A stretch of DNA of 64,000 nt from Saccharothrix sp. HUAS TT1 (GCF_040744945.1 NZ_CP160453.1:7378001-7442000); one strand, 5' to 3'. Positions 10,664 to 19,610 are shown, counted from the stretch's first letter. The notes: generated from the letters alone by a model not told the origin. Numbers and translations are program-made.

Positions 10664-12727
10664 TCACCCCACCCGCGCCAGCCAGGGCCCGAACTCGCTC
10701 GCCAGCACGAGCCGCCCCAGCTTGCGGTACTCCCGGTGGATCGCCGTCATGACGTCGGCCATGGTCACCGGCCGGTCGGCGGCGGCAGCCAGGTAAGCCG
10801 CTGTCACCGCGCACGCGCGGATCGACCCGCCGGCCAGTTCGAAGCGCTCGGCGCAGAACCCCAGGTCCAGGTCGTCGGCACGGGGCAGCGCGGCGCCCAG
10901 GCAGCGATCCCACAGTGCCGAGCGCTGCTCGGCGTCGGGCACCGGGAAGTCCGCGATCACGTCGATGCGCCGGGTGAACGCCTCGTCCACGTTGGACCGC
11001 AGGTTGGTGGTGAGCACGGCGATGCCGTCGAAGGACTCCATGCGCTGCAACAGGTACGCGGACTCGACGTTGGCGTAACGGTCGTGCGCGCTCTGCACCT
11101 CCGACCGCTTGCCGAACACGGCGTCGGCCTCGTCGAACAGCAGCACCCCGTGCACGCCGGCAGCCTCGGTGAAGATCCGCTCCAGGTTCTTCTCCGTCTC
11201 GCCGACGTACTTGTCCACCACCGTGGACAGGTCGACCACGTACAGGTCCATGCCGATCTCGGACGCGACGACCTCGGCCGACATCGTCTTGCCGGTGCCC
11301 GACTCGCCCGCGAACAACGCCACCACGCCGCGACCGCGACCGCCGCCGGGGCGCATCCGCCACTCACCCAGCACGCGCTCGCGGTGCCGGGCCCGCACGA
11401 CCAGCTCGGCGAGCTGGTCGCGGGTCTGCTCGGGCAGCACCACGTCGTCCCAGCCGACGGCGGGCACGATCCGCCGGGCCAGGCGGTCCAACCCGGCGCC
11501 GTTCTGCGCCCGCACCCCGGCCCGCACGTGGTCCAGGTCGACCGGACGGCGGTCCACGACGGCCAGGCGGGTGGCGACGGCCGCCACCCGCTCGACGCCC
11601 TCCGCGTCGAGCCGGTAACCGGCCAGCTCGGGCAGGAACGCGGGCTCGCCGCCGAGCGCGCCGGTCCACCAGGCGGCCCGGTCGCCGGGCAGCGGCGGCG
11701 GCACCGGCACGGACACCACGGGCCGCGGGGTCCACGTCGGGTCCCAGTGCCTCGTGCCGTGCAGGACCACCGGCAGGTCGCCCGCCAGCACCAGGAACTC
11801 GCGCAGCAGCCGCACCCGCTCGGGCACCAGCTCCTCCAGCGGCCCGAGCACCAGGCCGGCGCCGCGCAGCCGGGCCTCGCGCACCACCTCGGCCAGCCCG
11901 GGGTGCTCCCGGTCGGCCAGCGCGACCACGTCGAGCACCACCGCGCCCCGACCGGCCGCGGCCAGGGCCGGGACCGCCACGGTGGCGCCCCCACCGCCGC
12001 CGTGGCGCAGGTGGACCAGGCCGACCCCGGTCCGCAGCCCCTCGCCCAGGCGCGCGGCCAGCCCGTCCACCGGCGCGTCGCCCCGGGGCACGACGCGCGC
12101 CAGGCCGGTCACCACCGGGTCGGGCACGTCGTGGCCCAGCAGGTGCGCCACCACCCGGTCGGGCACGCGCAGCACCCGGGACAGGGCGGGCGCGGTGGGT
12201 TCCAGCACCTCGACCAGGCCGCCCGCGACCAGGGGCGCGGTGGCGGCGAGGCGGAAGCGTCCGGGCCCGGCCGCGGGCTCGCCGCACAGCCGCAGCGCCA
12301 GGTCCACCGTCGCCCGGCGGCGCAGCACGTCGTTGTTCAGGTAGCCGTAGAGCTGCTCGAAGCGCGCGTCCACGTCGGGCGCCATCGCCACCAGCAGCAG
12401 TTCCACGTCCAGCGGGCCGAGGCCGAAGTCGTCGGCCAGGGTGGTCAGCCGGGGACCTGGTGGGGGGACGGCGGCGGCGCACCGCTCCAGGGCGAGCCGG
12501 TCCTCCGGCGGGAGGTCCGGGGGCCGCCGGGGCGAGTCCAGGACGCGCCGCACGGCCTCGTCGGTGAGGTAGAGGCCGCGGTAGGGGTCGTGCGGGTCGG
12601 GGTCGGCGCTCAGCGCCTCGTCCACGGCCCGCCGGACCCGCCGCTCGACCGCGCCCAGCCGCGCCCACAGGTAGACGAGGTCGGCTTCGCGCGCCGCCTC
12701 TACCCCCTGTTCCACCGCGCCCGTCAC
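10664..12727 (-). CDS. eCIS AAA+ ATPase (Pvc15-like)
   Basis: 687 aa. GTG 12727 overlaps the DUF4255 stop as GTGA; longer in-frame readings only run through that gene. The N-terminal 400 residues form a winged-helix/degenerate-ATPase region (L-T-T-L-A-D-D-F-G-L-G-P-L-D-V-E-L-L-L). The C-terminal AAA+ module has Walker A F-A-G-E-S-G-T-G-K-T (G474-T481), Walker B G-V-L-L-F-D-E-A-D, and a sensor/arginine-finger stretch with L-T-T-N-L and F-T-R-R-I-D. In Afp/PVC-type systems this ATPase is needed for assembly or cargo loading rather than being part of the particle. It is co-transcribed with the DUF4255 gene. Confidence 0.92.
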   Translation of the reverse strand: MTGAVEQGVEAAREADLVYLWARLGAVERRVRRAVDEALSADPDPHDPYRGLYLTDEAVRRVLDSPRRPPDLPPEDRLALERCAAAVPPPGPRLTTLADDFGLGPLDVELLLVAMAPDVDARFEQLYGYLNNDVLRRRATVDLALRLCGEPAAGPGRFRLAATAPLVAGGLVEVLEPTAPALSRVLRVPDRVVAHLLGHDVPDPVVTGLARVVPRGDAPVDGLAARLGEGLRTGVGLVHLRHGGGGGATVAVPALAAAGRGAVVLDVVALADREHPGLAEVVREARLRGAGLVLGPLEELVPERVRLLREFLVLAGDLPVVLHGTRHWDPTWTPRPVVSVPVPPPLPGDRAAWWTGALGGEPAFLPELAGYRLDAEGVERVAAVATRLAVVDRRPVDLDHVRAGVRAQNGAGLDRLARRIVPAVGWDDVVLPEQTRDQLAELVVRARHRERVLGEWRMRPGGGRGRGVVALFAGESGTGKTMSAEVVASEIGMDLYVVDLSTVVDKYVGETEKNLERIFTEAAGVHGVLLFDEADAVFGKRSEVQSAHDRYANVESAYLLQRMESFDGIAVLTTNLRSNVDEAFTRRIDVIADFPVPDAEQRSALWDRCLGAALPRADDLDLGFCAERFELAGGSIRACAVTAAYLAAAADRPVTMADVMTAIHREYRKLGRLVLASEFGPWLARVG

Positions 12728-13416
12728 CGGATCAGCCCTCCCCTGCGCCGCCTGGGTCCCCCGGCGGGCGGCTTGGGCCTGCTCGTCGCGAACCCGGCGC
12801 CCCCCGACGTCGTCGGTCCGTCGTAGCGCAACCGCCGCGGCGTCTCCTCCGCCTCCGACGAGACCTCCAGCACCACGCCCTCGGTGACCGGCGGCCCGGC
12901 CGGCGTCCACTCGCCCGCCAGCGGCGCGATGATCTTGAGGTCGATGGACGGCTTCAGCTCGCCGCCCAGCGCCGACCACATCTCCGAGGTCGCCCGCCCG
13001 TCCGGCGGTTGGGCCGAGTTCAGCAGCACGCCCAGCCCCAGCTCGGCCAGCGACCCGGTCAGCCACTCGTTCGCCATCCGCTCGACGCGCACCAGGCTCG
13101 CCAGCACCTCCGACAGCAGCCGGTGCTCGTCCTGCGGGCGGTTGGTCCACGCCGTGATCAGGTAGGCCAGCTCGAACCACCGCGCCGGGCCGCGCCACCC
13201 GATCAGCACGTCCTCGTCGTCGTGGACCTCCACCCCGCCCGCGTGCCGCCGCAGCACGTCCTCGCGGATGTCGTGCAGGAACACGTTGACCGTCGGCGCG
13301 TTCCGCCGCGCGGACCAGTCCTTGGTCGGCGCGTCGAACGACAGCTCGCCCCCGCCGCCCGGCACGCCCGCGGCCGTCAGCATCCGCCGGATCGCCTCGT
13401 CCACCTCGTGGATCAC
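12724..13416 (-). CDS. eCIS DUF4255 protein (Pvc16-like tail terminator/cap)
   Basis: 230 aa from GTG 13416 with GAGGAGGAGGC upstream. The DUF4255 hallmarks are visible: N-terminal I-H-E-V-D-E-A-I-R-R-M-L, then V-N-V-F-L-H-D-I-R-E-D, W-F-E-L-A-Y-L-I-T-A-W and E-H-R-L-L-S-E-V-L. The domain spans about residues 1-180. The last 50 residues are Pro/Arg-rich and probably disordered. DUF4255 proteins cap the sheath/tube end in CIS particles (Pvc16/Afp16 N-terminal domain), setting the length at which polymerisation stops. The 4-bp overlap with the ATPase gene is the standard arrangement in these loci. Confidence 0.92.
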   Translation of the reverse strand: MIHEVDEAIRRMLTAAGVPGGGGELSFDAPTKDWSARRNAPTVNVFLHDIREDVLRRHAGGVEVHDDEDVLIGWRGPARWFELAYLITAWTNRPQDEHRLLSEVLASLVRVERMANEWLTGSLAELGLGVLLNSAQPPDGRATSEMWSALGGELKPSIDLKIIAPLAGEWTPAGPPVTEGVVLEVSSEAEETPRRLRYDGPTTSGGAGFATSRPKPPAGGPRRRRGGLIR

Positions 13417-13444
13417 GGGCGCCTCCTCCTCGTCGTCGTGGGCC

Positions 13445-16400
13445 TCACCTGCGCGCCACCATGTCCGGCGGCCCGATGGACGCGGCCACCACCAGGAACG
13501 GCGTGGTGACCGGGCCGAAGCCGGGACCGGTCGCGGTGATCGTGCGCGGCCCGGTCCGGTCCTTCGCCAGGATCAGCAGCTGCGCGGTGAACCGGCCGTC
13601 CCCGCGCGGGACCGTCGGCGCGGCGGCGGCGGTGATGCCGGGGTTCCAGGTCAGCGCGACCGGCGCGCCGGGTGGGAAGTCCTCGCCGCGCACCGACGTG
13701 ACGAACCCCGGTTCGCCGATCGGCGGCACGGCCACGATCCGCGGCTGGAGCACGGTCATCGGCGCGGCCGCGGTGTTGTCGGCCGGGTTCGCGTCGGTGC
13801 CCGTGGTCCGCAGCACGCCGCGAACCTCGGTCCGCACCGCCGCGTTGGGCGCGAGCACCACCTGCACGACCTGGGTGGCGCCCACCGGCAGGTCGGGCAG
13901 CGCGCAGCTGGTCGGCGCGCACCCCGGCGGCAGGGTCGCCACCGGCACCCGCTCGGGCAGCAGGAGGTCCAACCGCAACCCGGTCGCCAGCGCGCCGCCG
14001 CCGTTGCGCACGGTGTAGGTCACCACCGCCCGGCCGCCCACGTAGGACGGGCCGGGCCGGACCGCGACGGCCAGCGCGGGACCCGCCGGCGCGACGGGCG
14101 GGGGCGGCGGCAGCGCGGTCGTGGTCGGCGGCGCGGTGGTCGTGGTCGGCGGCGTGGTGGTGGGCGGCGTGGTGGTGGGCGGCTCGCCGACGGTCAGCAC
14201 GGTCTCGTCCGCGTTGTCCGTCGGCAGCGCGTCCAGCACCGCTCCGGTCACCGACCAGTCGAGCCGGTGCTCGCCGGGCGTCGCGCCGACCACGTCGGCC
14301 ACCACCCCGACCGACGCGCCGGGGTCGAGCACGCCGAGGTCGCAGCGCAGCTCCTCGGCCGCGCACGCGCCGCTCGACGCCCGCAGCCCGACCAACCGCA
14401 GCCCGCCGGGCACGGCCACGGTCAGCACAGTCCCCGGCGACGCCGCCGGACCCCGGTTGCGCACGGTCGCGGTGACCGGCGTGGTCACGCCGACGTCGAC
14501 CGACGCGGCGGGTGGCGCGTCCACCGCGAGGTCGACCGACTGCTGCCAGGTCGGCTCCTTCTGCCTGCCGGGCAGGTCGGTGGTGATCCGGTCCAGCACA
14601 CCGGTGTCGGGGTCGAGCACGGCCAACTCCTCCGGCGACCTGGCGTCGCCCGCCCGCCGGGTGGTCAGCGCGATCCGGCCGTCCGGCGCGTAGGCGGCGT
14701 CACGCGGCTGGAACGGACCGGCCGGGTTGGTCACCGGCGCGGCGCACGTGCCGCCGCCGAGCAGCACCTCGCAGCCCAGGTCCGCCAACGACACGCGCAG
14801 CAGGCCGTCGAACTCGCGGTTGAACACCAGCTCGCGCCCGTCCGGGCTGAACACCGGGCTGTCGTCGGTCACCGGGCAGTCGCCGCCGCACACCAGCGCG
14901 CTCAGGTCGCGCTGCCGGTCGAGCGCCCCGGCCCGCGCGGTCCAGACGTGGTTGTCGCGCACCTCCCCGGTCGGGCCGTCGCTGACGAGACCGCGGGTGA
15001 ACGCGAGCGTGCCGCCGTCCGGCGACCAGGACGGCTGGGTGTCCTCCTGGTCCGCGACCTCGGGCGGCGGTCGCAGCACGCCCGCCACCGCGCCCGTGGC
15101 GGCCTCCACGACCACGACCCGGCTCGCCGAGCCGTCCGGCCGCACCCCGCCGGGCGAGCGGCGGGCGAAGGCGATGAACCTGCCGTCCGGCGAGAAGGCG
15201 GCGTCGAACTCCCAGTCGGCGGGCTGCCGGTCCGCGACGGGCACCCGGCGCGGGTTGCCCCCGTCGGCGTCGACCAGCCACAGCCGCTGCACCCGCCGGT
15301 CGCCCTCGTCCTCGAACCGGCTCAGCAGGATCTGCCGCCCGTCCGGCGAGTACGACTGGCGGTGCGCCCACGGGTCGAAGCCGGGGCGGGGGTGGAACAG
15401 CAGGTTGGGGTCGTCGACCGCGCCGGGGTCCTCGCGCAGCACCGGCACGCCGAGGTCGCGCGGGTCGGAGCCGTCGGGGCGGACGTCCTGGAGGGTGGCG
15501 GTGAACCAGGTCGGGGCGCTGGTGCGGGAGACCAGCAGCCGCGGTCCGGCGCCGTCCGGCTGCCAGGTCGGCGAGCTGAGATGCCGGTTCTCGCCCAGCA
15601 GCAGGTCGGGCACGGCGGTGAGCGGCAGCCCCGGCGCGGTGTCGGCCCGGTAGACCTTCACCGCGTTCGGGTCGGCCTGGCAGGAGCAGGTCTGGTCGAG
15701 GCTCAGGAACAGCAGGCGCGAACCGTCGGGCAGCCACGCGGGCCAGTGCCCGCGCCACCCGGCCTGGTCGCCGCCCAGCAGGGGGACGCCGACGCCGGTC
15801 CCGGTCAGCACCCGGACCTGCGGCACGTCGCCCGTCCAGAGCGTGTACGCGATGCGGCCGTCGACGGGGTTCCACGCGGGCTCGCCGGCGTCGCCGTCCG
15901 GCTCGTCGGTCACCCTGGTCCCGGTCCCGCCGGTCACCGGCACCCGGTAGACCTCGCGACCGCCGTCGCGATCACCGGAGTAGGCGACCTCCGCGCCGTC
16001 CGGTGAGAACGTCGGCCACGACTCGTCGGCCCCGGTGTCGGTGAGCCGCCGCGGCTCGCCGCCGCCCACCCCCACCAGCCACAGGTCGCCGCGCGAGCCG
16101 AACACCACGGTCCGCAGGTCGGGCGACAGCTGCGGGTGCGCCGCGTCGTGGCCCTCGGTCAGCTTGCGCACGCCGCCGTCCGGGCCGCGCACGTACACCT
16201 GGGGCCGCGGCTCGTCGCGCAGGCTGGTGAACACCACCAGGTCGCCGCGGGCGGACACGTGGTCGTCGTGGTGCGCGGGTCCCTCGCCCGTCCAGGGCAG
16301 GGTCGGGTCGAGCCGGTCCGGCTGCGGGTCCACCGCGTAGCCGATGCTGCGGTGCCCGGTGCCCGCGTAGGCGATGCGGCCGGACACCGGCGGCTCGCCC

Positions 16401-16516
16401 GGCTGGCCGGACGCCTCGGGTGGGTCGGTGACGCCACGCACCACCGCGGTCACCCCGCACGCCACCAGGACCGCCGCGAGCGCGGCGAGGGTGCGGGTAC
16501 GCGCCCTACTGGACAA
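13445..16516 (-). CDS. Large membrane-anchored beta-propeller (TolB-like) protein with CARDB/DUF11-type repeats
   Basis: 1,023 aa. The chosen start is TTG 16516 because GGAGG lies 7 bp upstream and the signal-anchor follows at once: basic S-S-R-A-R-T-R-T and a hydrophobic segment (about 9-27). No further membrane segment is seen, so most of the protein should be outside the membrane. Residues about 45-600 contain at least eight WD40-like/TolB blades with the repeated F-S-P-D-G-x-x-I/V-A-F signature. A DUF11/CARDB-like beta domain follows (about 630-740), then a Pro/Thr linker (P-P-T-T-T repeats), a second such domain, and a C-terminal TIG-like domain. It lies 28 bp upstream of the DUF4255 gene on the same strand, so it is probably expressed with the eCIS. 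A scaffold or surface-recognition role is an inference. Confidence 0.72.
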   Translation of the reverse strand: MSSRARTRTLAALAAVLVACGVTAVVRGVTDPPEASGQPGEPPVSGRIAYAGTGHRSIGYAVDPQPDRLDPTLPWTGEGPAHHDDHVSARGDLVVFTSLRDEPRPQVYVRGPDGGVRKLTEGHDAAHPQLSPDLRTVVFGSRGDLWLVGVGGGEPRRLTDTGADESWPTFSPDGAEVAYSGDRDGGREVYRVPVTGGTGTRVTDEPDGDAGEPAWNPVDGRIAYTLWTGDVPQVRVLTGTGVGVPLLGGDQAGWRGHWPAWLPDGSRLLFLSLDQTCSCQADPNAVKVYRADTAPGLPLTAVPDLLLGENRHLSSPTWQPDGAGPRLLVSRTSAPTWFTATLQDVRPDGSDPRDLGVPVLREDPGAVDDPNLLFHPRPGFDPWAHRQSYSPDGRQILLSRFEDEGDRRVQRLWLVDADGGNPRRVPVADRQPADWEFDAAFSPDGRFIAFARRSPGGVRPDGSASRVVVVEAATGAVAGVLRPPPEVADQEDTQPSWSPDGGTLAFTRGLVSDGPTGEVRDNHVWTARAGALDRQRDLSALVCGGDCPVTDDSPVFSPDGRELVFNREFDGLLRVSLADLGCEVLLGGGTCAAPVTNPAGPFQPRDAAYAPDGRIALTTRRAGDARSPEELAVLDPDTGVLDRITTDLPGRQKEPTWQQSVDLAVDAPPAASVDVGVTTPVTATVRNRGPAASPGTVLTVAVPGGLRLVGLRASSGACAAEELRCDLGVLDPGASVGVVADVVGATPGEHRLDWSVTGAVLDALPTDNADETVLTVGEPPTTTPPTTTPPTTTTAPPTTTALPPPPPVAPAGPALAVAVRPGPSYVGGRAVVTYTVRNGGGALATGLRLDLLLPERVPVATLPPGCAPTSCALPDLPVGATQVVQVVLAPNAAVRTEVRGVLRTTGTDANPADNTAAAPMTVLQPRIVAVPPIGEPGFVTSVRGEDFPPGAPVALTWNPGITAAAAPTVPRGDGRFTAQLLILAKDRTGPRTITATGPGFGPVTTPFLVVAASIGPPDMVARR

Positions 16517-16596
16517 GGATCCACCTCCGGTCGCGGGCCTGTCGCAGGCGATCGTCGCCGCGTGCGGCGCGCGCCCGGCAGGCCCGGCAGGGCAGT

Positions 16597-16614
16597 CCCG
16601 GGGAAGACCCCGGG
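16597..16614 (-). terminator. Hairpin downstream of the LuxR-type gene
   Basis: Inverted repeat CCCGGGG-AAGA-CCCCGGG, with weaker flanking pairing, between the end of the LuxR-type gene (16646) and the start of the propeller gene (16516). It could end or attenuate read-through between them. Confidence 0.5.
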
Positions 16615-16645
16615 GCTGTTCGGGCAACGGGTCCGGTCCGGCGGC

Positions 16646-17269
16646 TCAGATCAGGCCGTGGCGCATGACGTAACCGACCGCGTGGGCGCGGTTGCGCAAC
16701 TGGAGCCGGGTGGTCACCTCGTGCAGCACGTTCTTCACCGTGCGCTCGGAGAACGACAGCCGCGTCGCGATCTCGGCGGTGTCGCACCCCTCCGACACCA
16801 GCCGGAGCATGTCCGCTTCACGACCGGTCAAAGTGGACAGAGTCGGCCCGTTCGGGTCGAGAACGCTGCGCTGCAACCGGTTCACGTGGTCCAGCAGCCT
16901 GCCGAGCAGGTCGCCGGGCAGCACCGCCTCGCCCTTGGCCAGCGCCACGGCGGTGGCCACCAGGCGGTCCTGGTCGGCTTCGGCGCGGCGGACCACCGCC
17001 ACCACGCCGCAGTCGATGGTGGTCTGCAGCGCGTCCTGGTCGAAGCGGCCGACGACGACCCCGGTCCGGGTGCCCGACGAGCGCCGCAACCGGCGCAGCA
17101 GCGACGCCGCCGCGTCGTCCACCTCGTCCACCACCACCAACGACACCTGCGCGCGTTCGTGCTCGCGCGGGTCCAGCACCTCGACCTCCGGCCGCGGGCG
17201 CAACTGGTGCGTGACACCCGTGCGCAGCACCGGGTCCTCGGCGTACACCGCGACCGGGATCCTCGTCAT
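16646..17269 (-). CDS. LuxR-family DNA-binding regulator with atypical receiver
   Basis: 207 aa from ATG 17269, preceded by GGGAGGC. The C-terminus (about 146-207) is a clear LuxR/FixJ helix-turn-helix: L-T-G-R-E-A-D-M-L-R-L-V-S-E-G, T-A-E-I-A-T-R-L-S-F-S-E-R-T-V-K-N-V-L-H. The N-terminal half looks like a receiver fold (V-A-V-Y-A-E-D-P, then V-V-V-D48). The lysine normally found near the end of the domain is replaced by Arg (V-V-R-R-A-E), so phosphorylation control is doubtful. No partner kinase lies beside it. LuxR genes of this type sit in actinobacterial CIS clusters. It is divergent from the 17439 membrane-protein gene and upstream of the propeller gene, so it is the probable cluster regulator. 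Confidence 0.85.
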   Translation of the reverse strand: MTRIPVAVYAEDPVLRTGVTHQLRPRPEVEVLDPREHERAQVSLVVVDEVDDAAASLLRRLRRSSGTRTGVVVGRFDQDALQTTIDCGVVAVVRRAEADQDRLVATAVALAKGEAVLPGDLLGRLLDHVNRLQRSVLDPNGPTLSTLTGREADMLRLVSEGCDTAEIATRLSFSERTVKNVLHEVTTRLQLRNRAHAVGYVMRHGLI

Positions 17270-17438
17270 GACCGCCTCCCCTGGCGAGAACGGGACCGCG
17301 CCGGCGGTCCCCGTGCCACCATCCTGCGCACCCGGTGCGGGCCGTGGTGGGATCAGGGGCCACCGGTGCACTTGTTTGCCCCCGGTGTGCCCTTTTCTCC
17401 CTGCCGCAAGGGGTTCCGCCCTGCCTACCGTTCGACCG

Positions 17439-18749
17439 GTGACCACAACGACCGAATTCGGTCTCCCGACCGTGGTTGTCACACCCGGTTCGGAGGCGAG
17501 CACCAAGCTGACGGTGCGCAACGACGGCGACATAGTCGAGGCGTACGAGTTCGAGGTGGTGGGCGAGTGCGCACCGTGGACCTCGGTCGAGCCCGCGCGG
17601 CTCTCGCTGTACCCCGGCACGTCCGAGCAGGTGACCGTCCGGCTCCGGCCGCCGCGGTCGCCGGAGGTGCGCGCGGGCGAGGTGCCGCTGGGCGTGCGCG
17701 TGCTGCCGGTGGAGCGCCCCGAGACCGCGGTGGTATCCGAGACCGCGGTCGTCGTAGAGCCGTTCCTCCAGCAGCACGCCGAGTTGGTGCCCGAACGCCG
17801 ACGCGCCTGGCGCAGCGCGCGGTTCCACGTCGAGGTCCGCAACGACGGCAACACGCCGATCGCGGTGGCCCTGCTCGCGGCCGAGGCCGACGACCAGCTG
17901 CACGTGACCGTGCCCGCGGAGTCGGCGGTGGTGGATCCCGGTGTGCGGGTGGAGCTGCCGGTGCGGGCGCGCGTCGGCAAGGTGCTGTGGTTCGGTTCGC
18001 CGCTGTCCTGGCCGGTGCGGCTGACCGCGACGTCCACCGCCGACGCGGCGCCCGCCTCGGTGACGCCCGCCTCCGGCGAGACCACCCGGGTCGAGGAGCT
18101 GGAGGGCGAACTCCTCCAGCTGCCGGTGTTCCCCAAGTGGCTGCTGGCGCTGCTGGCGCTGCTGCTGGCCCTCTTGCTGGCGTGGCTGCTGCTGGTGCGC
18201 CCGGCGGTGCAGAGCGCCGCCCGCGAGGCCGCCGACGACCGGGCCGAGGAACTGGTGGAGGTCGGCGAGAAGCAGGCCGCCGCCACTCCGACCCAGCCGC
18301 AGCAGGGTGGCGAGCAGCCGCCGGGCGGTCAGCAGCCGGGACAGCAACCAGGGCAGCAACCGGGGCAGGGCGACACCGTCGGAGGCGGCGAGCAGAGTTC
18401 CAGCACCGTCGAGGTCCGCACCAACACCGGCGACCAGGGCACCGGCAGCTACGTCGTGCCCGCCGGGAAGGTCTTCCGCGTCACCGACCTCGTGCTGGCC
18501 AACCACCAGGGCGACGAGGGCGTGCTGACCATCGTCTTCGGCGAGCGCACGGTGACCACGATCGCGCTGGAGACCTTCCGCAACCAGGACTACCACTGGG
18601 TGACGCCGATCGACGTGCCGGAGAACAGCTCGGTGAGCGCGACCGTCAGCTGCGCCCGGCCGGGCACCCCGGCCAGCGGTCAGCAGGCGCCGAACTGCCT
18701 GCAGCTGCTCAACGTCAGCGGGACGCTCGCGGACGTGCCGCGGCAGTGA
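17439..18749 (+). CDS. eCIS-cluster single-pass membrane protein
   Basis: 436 aa from GTG 17439, which gives V-T-T-T-T-E-F-G-L-P-T-V-V-V-T-P-G. The first 200 residues form two Ig-like beta domains (T-K-L-T-V-R-N-D-G-D-I-V-E-A-Y-E-F and F-H-V-E-V-R-N-D-G-N-T-P). There is no signal peptide. One strong transmembrane helix follows at about 232-254 (W-L-L-A-L-L-A-L-L-L-A-L-L-L-A-W), then a Gln/Pro/Gly linker and a C-terminal beta domain. With no signal sequence, the N-terminus is probably cytoplasmic and the C-terminal domain outside. Homologues of this layout accompany CIS genes in Streptomyces, often labelled 'hydrolytic protein', though no catalytic motif is visible. It could tether particles to the membrane; that is an inference. 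Confidence 0.75.
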   Translation: MTTTTEFGLPTVVVTPGSEASTKLTVRNDGDIVEAYEFEVVGECAPWTSVEPARLSLYPGTSEQVTVRLRPPRSPEVRAGEVPLGVRVLPVERPETAVVSETAVVVEPFLQQHAELVPERRRAWRSARFHVEVRNDGNTPIAVALLAAEADDQLHVTVPAESAVVDPGVRVELPVRARVGKVLWFGSPLSWPVRLTATSTADAAPASVTPASGETTRVEELEGELLQLPVFPKWLLALLALLLALLLAWLLLVRPAVQSAAREAADDRAEELVEVGEKQAAATPTQPQQGGEQPPGGQQPGQQPGQQPGQGDTVGGGEQSSSTVEVRTNTGDQGTGSYVVPAGKVFRVTDLVLANHQGDEGVLTIVFGERTVTTIALETFRNQDYHWVTPIDVPENSSVSATVSCARPGTPASGQQAPNCLQLLNVSGTLADVPRQ

Positions 18750-18763
18750 CCGGACGCCGGATC

Positions 18764-18787
18764 GGCCCCGCCTCCCGAGGCGGGGCC
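18764..18787 (+). terminator. Terminator after the membrane-protein gene
   Basis: Perfect 11-bp inverted repeat GGCCCCGCCTC-CC-GAGGCGGGGCC, 14 bp after the stop codon. Confidence 0.85.
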
Positions 18788-18803
18788 TCGTGCTCGTCGG
18801 TCA

Positions 18804-19047
18804 GCCCACGGCCGGGTACCGGCAGGCGGCGAGCCGGGCACCGCCCGCGCGGACAGCACCGCCAACCCGCGACCCTCCGCGCCTCGGCTACCACTTCCGC
18901 CCACGCTCGGGTCCTGGCAAGCGGCGGACCGGTCGGGCCGAGCGCCGTCCCGCGCGGACGACACCGCCAACCCGCGATCTTCCACGCTTCGGCGACCACT
19001 TCCGCCCACGCTTGAGTTCCGGCAGGCGGCAGGCCGGTCGGGCGCGA
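18804..19047. repeat. 2.4-copy direct repeat, period about 105 bp
   Basis: Two long copies begin at 18847 and 18952 (each starting GCGCGGAC and containing CACCGCCAACCCGCGA, CCACTTCCGCCCACGCT and CCGGTCGGGC). A partial third copy precedes them at 18804-18846. The repeats fill the gap between two convergent genes and carry no open frame that looks coding. Divergence between copies is moderate. Confidence 0.85.
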
Positions 19048-19239
19048 TCAGTCGCGGCGGCGGTTCCACTCGTCCAGCAGGGTGTCGATCCAGGCGCCGA
19101 GCAGGTCGGCCACGTCGTGGTCGCCGCGCACCAGTTGGTGGCGCAGCTCCGCGCCCGCGGCGGACAGCTCGGCGCACAGGTCGAGCCCGCCGAGGTCCGG
19201 CCCGGGACCGGGCGGTCCGGGAGCGCCCGGGGGTGTCAC
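19048..19239 (-). CDS. Small conserved-type protein of the eCIS region
   Basis: 63 aa from GTG 19239, overlapping the upstream gene's stop as GTGA, so the two are probably translationally coupled. The N-terminus is Pro/Gly-rich. The rest is helical: C-A-E-L-S-A-A-G-A-E-L-R-H-Q-L-V-R-G, then D-V-A-D-L-L-G-A-W-I-D-T-L-L-D-E-W-N. I do not recognise a family. Its pairing with the 124-aa gene and the nearby LuxR and eCIS genes suggests a cluster accessory function, which is an inference from position only. Confidence 0.6.
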   Translation of the reverse strand: MTPPGAPGPPGPGPDLGGLDLCAELSAAGAELRHQLVRGDHDVADLLGAWIDTLLDEWNRRRD

Positions 19240-19610
19240 CGCGAGCGCCCGGCGTTGCGGCCCGCGATCCGCAGGGCCTCGATGTACTTGGGCAGCTCGA
19301 CCAGCGCCTGCTCCCAGTTGTCGGAGTTGAGCTGCCCGGCGAACACCGCGTCGACCACGAGCCGGTCCACGTCGGGCGCGACGTGGCCGCCGGAGGCGTC
19401 GCGCAGCCTGCGCGACAGCTCCAGCTTGCGCAGCCGCGACCGCACCTCGTCCAGCGTCCGCTCCAGCTCGCCGATCACGCCCTGCGCCTGGGCGGGTTCC
19501 AGGACCAGCCACCCCCGTCGGGCGAGCTGGAGGAACAGGTCGCCGGCGAACCGCTCGGGAGGGGCCGCGCGTCCCGGACCGCCCATCTCGCCATCGGACC
19601 GCACGTCCAT
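19236..19610 (-). CDS. Hypothetical helical protein upstream of the SARP gene
   Basis: 124 aa from ATG 19610 with a good GGAGGG ribosome-binding site. Residues about 35-65 (L-E-P-A-Q-A-Q-G-V-I-G-E-L-E-R-T-L-D-E-V) and the following R-S-R-L-R-K-L-E-L form a likely coiled coil. The C-terminal half has N-S-D-N-W-E-Q-A-L-V-E-L-P-K-Y-I-E-A-L-R. There is no signal peptide or membrane segment. It is divergent from the SARP-type regulator, with which it shares a 276-bp promoter region, and is coupled to the 63-aa gene. Family unknown. Confidence 0.65.
   Translation of the reverse strand: MDVRSDGEMGGPGRAAPPERFAGDLFLQLARRGWLVLEPAQAQGVIGELERTLDEVRSRLRKLELSRRLRDASGGHVAPDVDRLVVDAVFAGQLNSDNWEQALVELPKYIEALRIAGRNAGRSR

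Noticed and set aside
12727..13198. N-terminal extension of the AAA+ ATPase reading into the DUF4255 gene
   Set aside because: The extra part is an out-of-frame reading of DUF4255; GTG 12727 with GTGA overlap is the natural start.
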